From: Gemmiger sp. An194
GTDB taxonomy: Bacteria > Bacillota > Clostridia > Oscillospirales > Ruminococcaceae
DNA: 64,000 bases
Reading direction: 5' to 3'
NCBI RefSeq assembly: GCF_002160145.1
Contig: NZ_NFKA01000003.1
Location: 140,296 to 204,295, forward strand
The translations under genes and the position numbers were made by a program. Below, in pieces: positions 6,055 to 14,142 of the stretch (position 1 is the first letter of the stretch; each line of letters opens with the position of its first letter). The notes under the pieces are model-generated. The model had not been told where the DNA came from, did no database searches, and worked only from the letters and a program-made list of their open reading frames with translations.

Positions 6055-7209
6055 TTAGAACGCCACGTAGTTGCGGGGGTTCTGCTTCACGCCGTTGATG
6101 CGCACTTCGAAATGCAGATGGTTGCCGGTGGAGTTGCCGGTGGACCCCACATAGCCGATCACGTCGCCCTGCTTCACCGACTGGCCCACGCCCACGGCAA
6201 TGCTGCTCATGTGGGCATACAGGGTGGTCACGCCGTCGCCGTTGTCCACCATGACCACGTTGCCGTAGCTCCAGTGGCCGGTGGTGGAGGAGATGACGCC
6301 GTCATGGGCGGCCTTGATGGGGGTGCCGTAGGGAGCGGCGATGTCCATGCCGCTGTGGCCGGTCTGAATCACGCCGTTGATGTTCTGAGTAGCGCCGAAC
6401 TCGGTGGTCACCCGGCCGGCGATGTCCAGCGGCCAGCGGAAGCCCTCGGCACACACACCGCTGCCGGTGGACGCCTGACTGGCCACCCAGGCCTCGTACT
6501 GCTTTTCGGCCTCATCGGCCTTCTTCTGCATCTCGGCCACCACAGTCTCCTGGGCCTGAGCCGCGGCCTCCTTGTCGCTGATGGTCTTGTTCTGGGCCTG
6601 GATGTTGGCAGCCAACTGGTTCTCCTTGCTGTCCAGGGCGGCTTTGGCATCCTCCAGATCCGCCTTGGCTGCTTCCAGAGCGGCCTCCTCTTCCTCCAGC
6701 CGTGCCTTCTCGTCGTTCATCTCCTGCAGGATCTCGGTGTCCTTTTCGCTGATGCGCTGCAGGTTGTCGGAGTAGGTGAGCAGGTCGTACAGGCTCTGGG
6801 CGCTGGCCAGCACCGCCACGGCGCCGGTATCCTGCATCACCTGCATGGCCTGCATGCGCTCCTTGAAGTCCGCCCAGCGCTCGTCGATCACTGCCTGCTG
6901 ATCCGCGATGGCCTGCTGCTGGATGGCGATCTCGCTGTTCTTCTGGTTGATCTGGTCGATGGTATCGTTGATCTGGCTGATGATGATGGTCTGCTGGTTT
7001 TCCAGACTCTTCTTCTGCTGCTCAGCCTTGTTCTTCTCGTTTTTGATCTGCTGGAGGACCTGCTCTTCCTTTTTCAGCTCCTGCTCGGCCTTCTCCCAGT
7101 CGGATTTATAGTCGGCGTTCACCGCCGCGCCGCCGCATGCGGCAGCCATGCAAAGGGCCAGCGCGCCGCACAGCGCCCGCCGCCAGGGTGCTCGAAGTTG
7201 CTTGCTCAT
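6055..7209 (-). CDS. EnvC-like coiled-coil M23 peptidoglycan hydrolase
   Basis: 384 residues. A basic N-terminus and hydrophobic segment (~10-32) form a signal peptide. A long coiled coil spans ~35-235, and an LytM/M23 zinc metallopeptidase domain occupies the last ~110 residues. The zinc ligands H285 and D289 (GHSGMD) and the HLH at 364-366 are all present, so unlike Escherichia coli EnvC this protein looks catalytically active. Coiled-coil M23 proteins are partners of FtsEX, which opens them from across the membrane to cut septal peptidoglycan. ftsX lies 52 bases upstream, which fits that role. Confidence 0.93.
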   Translation of the reverse strand: MSKQLRAPWRRALCGALALCMAAACGGAAVNADYKSDWEKAEQELKKEEQVLQQIKNEKNKAEQQKKSLENQQTIIISQINDTIDQINQKNSEIAIQQQAIADQQAVIDERWADFKERMQAMQVMQDTGAVAVLASAQSLYDLLTYSDNLQRISEKDTEILQEMNDEKARLEEEEAALEAAKADLEDAKAALDSKENQLAANIQAQNKTISDKEAAAQAQETVVAEMQKKADEAEKQYEAWVASQASTGSGVCAEGFRWPLDIAGRVTTEFGATQNINGVIQTGHSGMDIAAPYGTPIKAAHDGVISSTTGHWSYGNVVMVDNGDGVTTLYAHMSSIAVGVGQSVKQGDVIGYVGSTGNSTGNHLHFEVRINGVKQNPRNYVAF

Positions 7210-7261
7210 GAGAATCGCTCCTTTTGCTGGCGCCCGCGGCCGGCCGGCCGCGGATCGCGGT

Positions 7262-8170
7262 TTATACGTGCAGGTATTTGCGGATGGAGGTGGCGGTGCC
7301 CACGCTGCCGATCAGGCTGCCGAAGGCCAAGAAAGCGATCAGCACCTTCCACCAGACCTGACCCATGCCCAGCAGCACGTCGTTCAAGATGGCGCCCCAG
7401 AAGGCGGGGAAATCCACGCTGTAGATGATCAGCAGCTGATAGCCGCCCAGTACGATGGCCGAGGAGATCACACCGGCGATCAGGCCCACGGCGATGCCCT
7501 CCACAAAGAAGGGCAGACGAATGAAGCCGTTGGTGGCGCCCACGTACTTCATAATGTTGATCTCCTTGCGGCGGGCGAACACGGTGAGTCGGATGGTATT
7601 GCTGATGACCACGATGCTCACGAAGCCCAGCACCACCACAAGGCCCACACTGATGACGGTGACCGCCTTGTGGATGTTCACCACCAGGTCAGACAGGCCG
7701 GTGGGCACGTTCACGTCCACCACGCCGGAGATGCTCTCCAGCTGGGGCACGATCTCCTCCATCTGGCCCACATCCTGCAGAACCACCTTGTAGTTGGCCA
7801 GGAAGGGGTTTTCCTCGCCCTCGAACACATCGAACAGCTCACCCTTGTCGCCCATGGATTCCCGCATCAGGTCCAGCGCTTCATCCTTGGAGACATAGTT
7901 CACTTCCTTCAGGCCGCTGATGGAGCGCAAAGCGCTGTCCACCGAGGCGAGACCCGTCTCGTCCAGGTTTTCGTCCAGATAGACGACCACCTCGTTCTGG
8001 CTGCGCAGATAGATCATCAGGCTGTTCATGTTGGCGGTGAACAAACCCGCCACACCGGTGATGATGAGGCATACGGTGAGCACGCCCACGCTGGCAAAGC
8101 TCATCAGCCGGTTGTTGATCATGTTGTGAAGGCCCTGACGGGCAAGGTATTTAAAGCTGGACCACTTCAC
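7262..8170 (-). CDS. ftsX: cell division ABC transporter permease-like protein FtsX
   Basis: 302 residues with the FtsX topology: a cytoplasmic N-terminus, TM1 at ~20-45, a ~120-residue extracellular domain, then three TM helices. The extracellular part contacts peptidoglycan hydrolases. The gene overlaps ftsE by four bases (ATGA), the usual arrangement. Downstream is the coiled-coil M23 hydrolase that FtsX is expected to activate. All family hallmarks are present. Confidence 0.95.
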   Translation of the reverse strand: MKWSSFKYLARQGLHNMINNRLMSFASVGVLTVCLIITGVAGLFTANMNSLMIYLRSQNEVVVYLDENLDETGLASVDSALRSISGLKEVNYVSKDEALDLMRESMGDKGELFDVFEGEENPFLANYKVVLQDVGQMEEIVPQLESISGVVDVNVPTGLSDLVVNIHKAVTVISVGLVVVLGFVSIVVISNTIRLTVFARRKEINIMKYVGATNGFIRLPFFVEGIAVGLIAGVISSAIVLGGYQLLIIYSVDFPAFWGAILNDVLLGMGQVWWKVLIAFLAFGSLIGSVGTATSIRKYLHV

Positions 8171-8871
8171 AGGATCACCTCCCCTGCATCTTCTCCGGAC
8201 TCCTGCCGGTTCAGGGAGTCGTCGATCACGTTGCCGTGGTCAATGGTGATGACCCGCTTGCTGAAGTGACGGGCCAGCTCATGCTCGTGGGTAACCACCA
8301 CCACGGTGATGCCCACGCTGTTGATGGCGCTGAGCAGCTCCATCATCTCGATGCTCAGCTCCGGGTCGATGTTGCCGGTGGGCTCGTCGGCGATGATCAG
8401 CTGGGGGCTGTGCACCAGAGCACGGGCCAGCGCCACGCGCTGCTGCTCGCCGCCGGAAAGCTCATCCGGGTATTTGTCCATCTTTTCGGAAAGGCCCACC
8501 AGGCTGAACACGTAAGGCACCCGGCTGGCGATCTTCTTTTCGGGGATGTTGGTCACCCGCATGGCGAAAGCCACGTTCTCGTAGGCGGTCATGCTGGGAA
8601 TGAGGCGGAAGTCCTGGAACACCACGCCCATGTTGCGGCGCAGATAGGGCACGTCCTTTTCCTTCATTCGGGTCAGGTCCTTGCCGTTCACAAACACCCG
8701 GCCGCTGGTGGCCTTTTCCTCCCGCAGGATCAGCTTGAGGAAGGTGGATTTGCCCGCGCCGGAATGGCCCAGAACAAACACGAACTCGCCTTTTTGGATG
8801 TGAAGGCTCACATTTTTCAGTGCGGTGTTGCCCCCGGGGTACACCTTGGAAACGCGGTCAAATACAATCAT
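8167..8871 (-). CDS. ftsE: cell division ATP-binding protein FtsE
   Basis: 234 residues. It has Walker [10 protein letters not shown] at 35-43, the signature LSGGEQQ at 138-144, and Walker B LIIADEP at 158-164. FtsE hydrolyses ATP to drive FtsX conformational change; it is not a transporter. The start has the poor upstream GGGGAGAAAAA as ribosome site. The 210 bases upstream (8872-9081) hold only a weak GCCGGC hairpin (8969-8987) that may end the preceding regulator gene; I see no good promoter there. Confidence 0.96.
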   Translation of the reverse strand: MIVFDRVSKVYPGGNTALKNVSLHIQKGEFVFVLGHSGAGKSTFLKLILREEKATSGRVFVNGKDLTRMKEKDVPYLRRNMGVVFQDFRLIPSMTAYENVAFAMRVTNIPEKKIASRVPYVFSLVGLSEKMDKYPDELSGGEQQRVALARALVHSPQLIIADEPTGNIDPELSIEMMELLSAINSVGITVVVVTHEHELARHFSKRVITIDHGNVIDDSLNRQESGEDAGEVIL

Positions 8872-9081
8872 TTTTTCTCCCCATACGCCGCCCGGCTGCG
8901 GGCGGCATGGCCGCGGGTGCGGCCTGTTTTTCCTTTTTTGCTTGCTGTTTCGCTGTTACAAAACGAGGGCCGGCGCATTCGGCCGGCACCGCGGTGCGAA
9001 AATTGCACTGCGGCGCGGCATAGCGGCCGGCCCATGGGCAGACATCGCCGCCCGGCACAGGCCCTGGGGGCCTGCGCGCAA

Positions 9082-10164
9082 TCAGTATTTTGCCGGGTTG
9101 GCGCTCAGATATTTCTTTACCATCAGTGCCACCTTGAACACGATGGCGTCGTCGAATTCCCGCAGGTCCAGACCGGTGAGCTTCTTGATCTTCTCCAGGC
9201 GGTACACCAGGGTGTTGCGGTGTACGAACAGGCCGCGGCTGGTCTCGGAAACGTTCAGATTGTTCTCGAAGAAGCGCTGGATGGTGAACAGGGTCTCATT
9301 GTCCAGGCTTTCGATGCTGCCCTGCTTGAACACCTCGCGCAGGAACATCTCGCACAGGGTGGTGGGCAGCTGGTAGATCAGGCGGGCGATGCCCAGATTG
9401 TCGTAGCTGATGATGGACTGCTCGGTGTCGAACACCTTGCCCACCTCCATGGCCACCTGGGCTTCCTTGAAGCTGGCGGCCAGGTCCTTCACGTTGGCGA
9501 TGGGGGTACCGATGCCAACGGTGGCCTTGATGTAATGCTCGCCGGACAGGGTGTCCACGATGCTGGAGGCCAGCTTTTCCAGATCCTTCTGATCGATGCC
9601 CCGCTTGATCTCCTTCACCAGCACGGTGTCGGTCTCGCTGATGTTGAACACGAAGTCCTTCTGCTTGTCCGGGAACAGGCTGCTCACCACATCATAGGCG
9701 GAGATGTCGGTGCCGCTGGTCACGCGGATCAGGAACACCACCCGGGACACATCGGTGGCAAAGTGCAGCTCGCGGGCCTTGGCGTAGATATCGCCGGGCA
9801 GGATGTTATCCAGCACCACGTTCTTGATGAAGTTGGCCTTGTCGAACTTCTCGTCGTGGTACTGCTTGATGCTCTGCAGGCTGATGGCGAGCAGGCTGGC
9901 AAACTGAGCGGCAGTCTCGTCGGTGCCTTCCACATACACGGCGTAATCGTTGTGCTTGTTGGAGCTGAACTGATGGTAGCTGCAGCCGTCCTTGACGAAG
10001 CAGTCGCCGGCCAGGCGCTCGGCCACAAAGCCGTCCCGCACCTCGCCGATCATGTTCAGATCGGAACAGGAAATCACGGTGCCGGTCTCATCCACCACAC
10101 CGACCACCCGATTGATGGCGTCCTTCATCTGGTAGACAACACCCTGAAACACTCTGTTTGCCAT
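9082..10164 (-). CDS. PucR/CdaR-family helix-turn-helix regulator
   Basis: About 360 residues from MANRVF, chosen because AAAAGGGGAG lies just before that ATG; an in-frame extension to 10233 lacks one. The N-terminal ~130 residues form a putative ligand-sensing domain (VVGVVDETGTVISCSD). A GGDEF-like middle domain follows at ~150-280, and the C-terminal PucR HTH is RFFENNLNVSETSRGLFVH followed by RNTLVYRLEKI. Members of this family regulate purine, proline, glycerate or sugar-acid use according to an unknown ligand. It stands alone and its promoter is clear, so its targets are elsewhere or itself. Confidence 0.85.
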   Translation of the reverse strand: MANRVFQGVVYQMKDAINRVVGVVDETGTVISCSDLNMIGEVRDGFVAERLAGDCFVKDGCSYHQFSSNKHNDYAVYVEGTDETAAQFASLLAISLQSIKQYHDEKFDKANFIKNVVLDNILPGDIYAKARELHFATDVSRVVFLIRVTSGTDISAYDVVSSLFPDKQKDFVFNISETDTVLVKEIKRGIDQKDLEKLASSIVDTLSGEHYIKATVGIGTPIANVKDLAASFKEAQVAMEVGKVFDTEQSIISYDNLGIARLIYQLPTTLCEMFLREVFKQGSIESLDNETLFTIQRFFENNLNVSETSRGLFVHRNTLVYRLEKIKKLTGLDLREFDDAIVFKVALMVKKYLSANPAKY

Positions 10165-10248
10165 AATACGCTCCCCTTTTATTTGACGGTAATGTTTTCC
10201 ACAATAAGCTTTGTGATATTTGAACAATTGCACAGGCTCTCTGTGTAT

Positions 10249-10277
10249 ATTTTACACAAGGGAATATACTTTTGCAA
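10249..10277 (-). promoter_or_regulatory. promoter of the PucR/CdaR-type gene
   Basis: Minus strand TTGCAA (10272-10277), 17-base spacer, TAAAAT (10249-10254), about 85 bases before the start codon. The flanking 10190-10420 is notably AT-rich. Confidence 0.65.
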
Positions 10278-10422
10278 CATATTTCAACGATTTTTTCTGC
10301 CATTTATTGTGTAATTTTGAATACCGGCCAAAAACCCGGGGTTCAGGCGCCCTTTTAGTCTACGACAAAATTGTGTAAGTTCTTTGAAAGAACTGCAAAA
10401 AAACGGCTTCACAAGGCCATTT

Positions 10423-11151
10423 TCAGGCATTTTCGCCGCCCGGGGCAAGACCGGGCGCAAGCTGGGCCAGCTCTTCGGCGGAAAGCTCCCGCCACTGGCC
10501 CGGGGCCAGCTCCGGGTCCAGCGAAAGGCCTCCGATGGCCTGCCGGTGCAGCTCGTTGACTCCCGCATCCAGCACGCCGAACATCCGCTTGATCTGGTGG
10601 TAGACCCCCTGCCGCAGCACCACGGTGGCGGCAAGCGGGTTCTCCGGGTCCGGGATGAGGCCCGCGGGCTGCATCCGCTCCCCATCCGCCAGGGTCACAC
10701 CCTCCTCAAAGGCGGCCACCATGGCCGGGGTGACCGGGGTGTCCAGCTCCACCCGGTAGGTCTTGGGCACGTGGCGGCGGGGCGAAAGAATCGCGTGGGC
10801 GAAGGCCCCGTCGTCGGTGAGCAGCACAAAGCCGGTGCTGGTCTTGTCCAGCCGGCCCGCCGGGAACAGCTCCCGCCGGGGGAAGGCGCCTTCCAGCAGG
10901 TCCACCACGGTGCGATCCCGCTTGTCGGTGCTGGCGCTCACAACGCCCTTGGGCTTATTGAGCATAATGTACACGAACTGCTGGCAGCTGAGGGGCTTGC
11001 CCTCGGCGGTCACCGTCTCGGCACCGGACAGAGCGGTGTCGGCCTTTTTGCAGACCTTTCCATCCACCATGACCCGACCCCTGGTGATTAGGGTGCGGGC
11101 CGCGCTGCGGGGCAGCTGCAGGCTCTGGGCAACGAACTTGTCCAGCCGCAT
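10423..11151 (-). CDS. RsuA/RluB-family rRNA pseudouridine synthase
   Basis: 242 residues. An N-terminal S4 RNA-binding domain (MRLDKFVAQSLQLPRSAARTLI) is followed by the RsuA catalytic domain. The catalytic Asp is D102 in the motif GRLDKTSTG, and the second conserved block is QGVYHQIKRMF. The enzyme isomerises a uridine in rRNA; small-subunit (RsuA) specificity is suggested by length, but RluB/RluE cannot be excluded. It begins one base after the stop of the split-barrel gene upstream (11153), so the two are co-transcribed. No strong terminator is seen downstream. Confidence 0.92.
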   Translation of the reverse strand: MRLDKFVAQSLQLPRSAARTLITRGRVMVDGKVCKKADTALSGAETVTAEGKPLSCQQFVYIMLNKPKGVVSASTDKRDRTVVDLLEGAFPRRELFPAGRLDKTSTGFVLLTDDGAFAHAILSPRRHVPKTYRVELDTPVTPAMVAAFEEGVTLADGERMQPAGLIPDPENPLAATVVLRQGVYHQIKRMFGVLDAGVNELHRQAIGGLSLDPELAPGQWRELSAEELAQLAPGLAPGGENA

Positions 11152-11152
11152 C

Positions 11153-11641
11153 TCAGTTCTCCTCCAGCAGACGGCCCTTGTTGGCCTTGCCCCGCAGCTG
11201 CTGGATGTCCAGCGCGAACATGACCACCGCGGACATGCCCTTCATGGTGCGCTCGTAGGCGGGGGTGTCCACATGGTCGGCGGAGTATTTTTCGCAGATG
11301 GCCCGCATGGCCGCCATCCGCTCGCTCTCCTCGGTGAGGATGCGCACCGGTCCCTGGGCGATGGCGCTGGCGTAGATTACCTCGAACCGCTCGGGCACGT
11401 TGTGGGCGTAGAGCACCGCCGTGAAGCTGGCCCGGCCGTCCCGGGTGATGTTCTCCAGCTTCTGGCCCCGCTTGGCCGAATGGAAGTAGAGGGTGTCGCC
11501 CTCCAGGGCAAAGGCCATGGGCGCGGCGTAGGGCCAGCCGTCCTCATTGATGGTGGCCAGCGTGCCGAAGCTCGCCTTGCGCAGCACCTCCTTTGCATCC
11601 TCCTCACTCAGTTTTCGATCGACCCGGCACAGCTCCCGCAT
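11153..11641 (-). CDS. pyridoxamine 5'-phosphate oxidase-fold flavin-binding protein
   Basis: 162 residues from MRELCRVD, which has AAAGGCGGG upstream; the frame extends to 11764 without a ribosome site. It is of the split-barrel FMN-binding type (NimA/PNPOx-like): KASFGTLATINEDGWPYAAPMAF followed, around residue 62, by LYFHSAKRGQKLENI and, at ~140, the MKGMSAVVMFALDI block. Such proteins include nitroimidazole reductases, heme-related proteins and general stress proteins; the substrate is unknown. A TATAAT on the minus strand at 11775-11780 may be its -10 box, but no good -35 is visible. A divergent TetR gene lies 302 bases upstream and is a candidate regulator. Confidence 0.85.
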   Translation of the reverse strand: MRELCRVDRKLSEEDAKEVLRKASFGTLATINEDGWPYAAPMAFALEGDTLYFHSAKRGQKLENITRDGRASFTAVLYAHNVPERFEVIYASAIAQGPVRILTEESERMAAMRAICEKYSADHVDTPAYERTMKGMSAVVMFALDIQQLRGKANKGRLLEEN

Positions 11642-11850
11642 CGTTTTTCCCGCCTTTCCTTTTTGTTCGGACCACTTTGAGGCCCGTTGATTCTGTATGG
11701 GCAGCACTGCATCCTTCACAGTAAGCGCTTCCGGCGCGTTCCTCCATCCGGAACGATGCAGCATTGCCTATCGTATTATAGCACATTCCGGCCTCAAGGG
11801 CCCGTTCTGTGTTTCTTTTTGTATTATTTCAATTTATTTCCACAAAATAT

Positions 11851-11879
11851 TTGTTTTTCTGTGTATTTCGTTCTATAAT
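11851..11879 (+). promoter_or_regulatory. promoter of the TetR gene
   Basis: TTGTTT (11851-11856), 17-base spacer, TATAAT (11874-11879), in an AT-rich block that contrasts with the flanks. Confidence 0.65.
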
Positions 11880-11943
11880 AAGTTCATGGTTTGCCGGTAA
11901 AAACCGGTATGCGCGTTTGCGCCAGAAAAGGAGGTCTCGCCCC

Positions 11944-12528
11944 ATGCGGACAGCGGTCAAAAAGAATGCCCGCCGCCAGGAACTGCTGGAACAGATCTAC
12001 CCTATGATCGATCAGGTGGGCTACGAAAACCTGACCGTACGGGGCATCTGCACCAGCCTCGGAATATCCACCGGCACCTTTTATCACTATTTCCCGGAAA
12101 AAGCCGATCTGCTTTTGGCCTTTTTCGCGGGCATCGACGATTTTTACCAGCAGGAAGTGCTCCCCCGCTTCGGGCCGGATGAGGCGGCCAATCTGGACCG
12201 GTTCATCCACAGCTACGGCGTTTACTGCCAGCGGGTGGGCGCGGGGGTCTGCCGCTGTTTGACCAGCGCCCCCGCCCACGATGCCAAGCGCAACTATCTT
12301 TCCGAGAGCCGGCCCATCAGCCGGATTCTGGAGGAGCTGATGATCCGGGGCGCGGCCAGCGGCCGGTTCACCTGCCCCTTCCCGCCGGAGCAGTGCGCCC
12401 GCATGGTGATGGTCTCGGTGCGGGGCCACGGCTCCGACTGGGCCAAGCGGGGCGGCAAATACGATCTGATCCGCGCGCTGGACGATTACGCCCTGCTGCT
12501 GCGCATCGCGCTGGACTGCCGGCCCTGA
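11944..12528 (+). CDS. TetR/AcrR-family regulator
   Basis: 194 residues from the ATG at 11944, preceded by AAAGGAGGT. The N-terminal HTH lies at ~31-51 (TVRGICTSLGISTGTFYHYF), the typical TetR recognition helix. The remainder is an all-helical ligand/dimer domain with three Cys near residue 100 (GVCRCLT). No efflux gene is adjacent; the divergent neighbour is the split-barrel protein, so regulation of that gene is possible. A bidirectional terminator follows. Confidence 0.9.
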   Translation: MRTAVKKNARRQELLEQIYPMIDQVGYENLTVRGICTSLGISTGTFYHYFPEKADLLLAFFAGIDDFYQQEVLPRFGPDEAANLDRFIHSYGVYCQRVGAGVCRCLTSAPAHDAKRNYLSESRPISRILEELMIRGAASGRFTCPFPPEQCARMVMVSVRGHGSDWAKRGGKYDLIRALDDYALLLRIALDCRP

Positions 12529-12551
12529 GCTGCATTCCCTTCCCTGTATGC

Positions 12552-12598
12552 AAAACGCCCTCTGCTTTTGTTTGAAAGAGCAGAGGGCGTTTTTTTTT
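12552..12598. terminator. bidirectional terminator between tetR and purB
   Basis: ACGCCCTCTGC (12555-12565) pairs with GCAGAGGGCGT (12580-12590). It is flanked by AAAA on the left and ten T on the right, so it serves both the converging TetR gene and purB. Confidence 0.92.
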
Positions 12599-12628
12599 AT
12601 GTCAGCCGGAGCCGACGCGCCTGTACAA

Positions 12629-14062
12629 TCAGACGTTCAGCTCGGCGTGCTGGCCCGCAGCCTCGGGGTGAGCGGCCAGCACGGGGCGGATGACCTCGTT
12701 GAGGAACTCCTCCACCTGCTGGGCGCTGCGGCCGGTGAAGTGCTCGGGCACCAGAACGCCGTCGATGTCGGCATGGGTCAGGCCGAAGCTGGCGTCGTTC
12801 ACCACACGGTCGATCAGGTCGTTGGGCATGCCCTCCTCCTTCACCTGCGCGGCGGCGGCGATGGAGTGCTGGCGCAGCTTCTCGTGCAGCTCCTGACGGT
12901 CGCCGCCCTTCTTCACGGCGCTCATCATGATGTTCTCGGCAGCCATGAAGGGCAGCTCGGCCATCACGCGGCTGCGGATGACCTTGGGATACACCACCAG
13001 GCCGTCGCACACGTTGAGCAGGATGTTCAGGATGGAATCGGCGGCCAGGAAGGCCTCGGCCACAGCGATGCGCTTGTTGGCGGAGTCGTCCAGGGTACGC
13101 TCGAACCACTGGGTGCCGGCGGTGAAGGCCGGGTTCAGGATGTCCACCATCAGGTAGCGGGCCAGGGCGCAGACGCGCTCGCAGCGCATGGGGTTGCGCT
13201 TGTAGGGCATGGCGGAGGAACCGATCTGGTTCTTCTCAAAGGGCTCCTCCATCTCCTTGAAGTTGGCCAGGATGCGGATGTCGGTGCACATCTTCATGGC
13301 GCTCTGGGCAAGGCCGGACAAAGCGCTCAGCACCTGGAAGTCCACCTTGCGGCTGTAGGTCTGGCCGGACACGGGAACCACCTTGTCGAAGCCCAGCTCG
13401 GCGGCGATGGAGGCCTCCACCGCCTTGATGCGGGCGGAGTCGCCCTCGAACAGCTCCACGAAGCTGGCCTGGGTGCCGGTGGTGCCCTTGCTGCCCAGCA
13501 GGGCCAGAGCGTTCATGCGGCTGGTGATCTCCTCGTAGTCCATGTACAGCTCGTTCAGCCACAGGCTGGCGCGCTTGCCCACGGTGGTAAGCTGGGCGGG
13601 CTGCAGATGGGTGTAGGCCAGGGCGGGCATATCCTTGTACTCATCCGCAAACTTGGCCAGCAGAGCCAGAACGCCCACCAGCTTCTTCTGCACCAGCTCC
13701 AGGCCCTCCTTCATCACCAGCACGTCGGTGTTGTCGCCCACGTAGCAGCTGGTGGCGCCCAGATGGATGATGCCCTTTGCATTGGGGCACTGCAGGCCGT
13801 AGGCGTACACATGGCTCATCACGTCATGGCGGCATTCCTTCTCACGGCGGATGGCATCCTCATAGTTGATGTCGTCCTTGTGGGCCTCCAGCTCGGCGAT
13901 CTGCTCGTCGGTGATGTTCAGGCCGTTAGCCTTCTCGGCCTTGGCCAGGGCGATCCACAACCGGCGCCAGGTGCGGAACTTGTTGTCCTCCGAGAAGATG
14001 TACTGCATCTCGGGGGAGGCGTAACGGGTCTCGAAGGGAGAGATGTATTTATCGTGGGACAT
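12629..14062 (-). CDS. purB: adenylosuccinate lyase
   Basis: 477 residues. PurB cleaves fumarate from SAICAR and from adenylosuccinate. The fumarase/aspartase-family signature GSSAMPYKRNP is at 281-291. H152 in the THLQPAQ block is the conserved acid/base candidate, and GATSCYVGDNTD is at ~102-113. It is the last gene of the purine cluster, 80 bases after purL, separated by a long GC hairpin at 14093-14127 that has no T run in this direction, so read-through is likely. Length is normal. Confidence 0.97.
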   Translation of the reverse strand: MSHDKYISPFETRYASPEMQYIFSEDNKFRTWRRLWIALAKAEKANGLNITDEQIAELEAHKDDINYEDAIRREKECRHDVMSHVYAYGLQCPNAKGIIHLGATSCYVGDNTDVLVMKEGLELVQKKLVGVLALLAKFADEYKDMPALAYTHLQPAQLTTVGKRASLWLNELYMDYEEITSRMNALALLGSKGTTGTQASFVELFEGDSARIKAVEASIAAELGFDKVVPVSGQTYSRKVDFQVLSALSGLAQSAMKMCTDIRILANFKEMEEPFEKNQIGSSAMPYKRNPMRCERVCALARYLMVDILNPAFTAGTQWFERTLDDSANKRIAVAEAFLAADSILNILLNVCDGLVVYPKVIRSRVMAELPFMAAENIMMSAVKKGGDRQELHEKLRQHSIAAAAQVKEEGMPNDLIDRVVNDASFGLTHADIDGVLVPEHFTGRSAQQVEEFLNEVIRPVLAAHPEAAGQHAELNV

Positions 14063-14092
14063 ATTGGTTCCCCTTTCTCTGGTTTCTCATAA

Positions 14093-14127
14093 AGGGCGGG
14101 CGGGGCGCATAAGGCCTCGCCCGCCCT
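14093..14127. other. GC-rich stem-loop between purL and purB
   Basis: AGGGCGGGCG on one side pairs with CGCCCGCCCT on the other. The T run lies only on the plus-strand side (GTTTTTT at about 14132), so for purL-to-purB transcription it is more likely a processing or partial-attenuation stem than a full terminator. Confidence 0.55.
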
Positions 14128-14142
14128 CTTTGTTTTTTGTGC

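Noticed and set aside
11775..11803. Promoter for the split-barrel protein gene
   Set aside because: TATAAT is present on the minus strand but no acceptable -35 lies at 16-18 bases.
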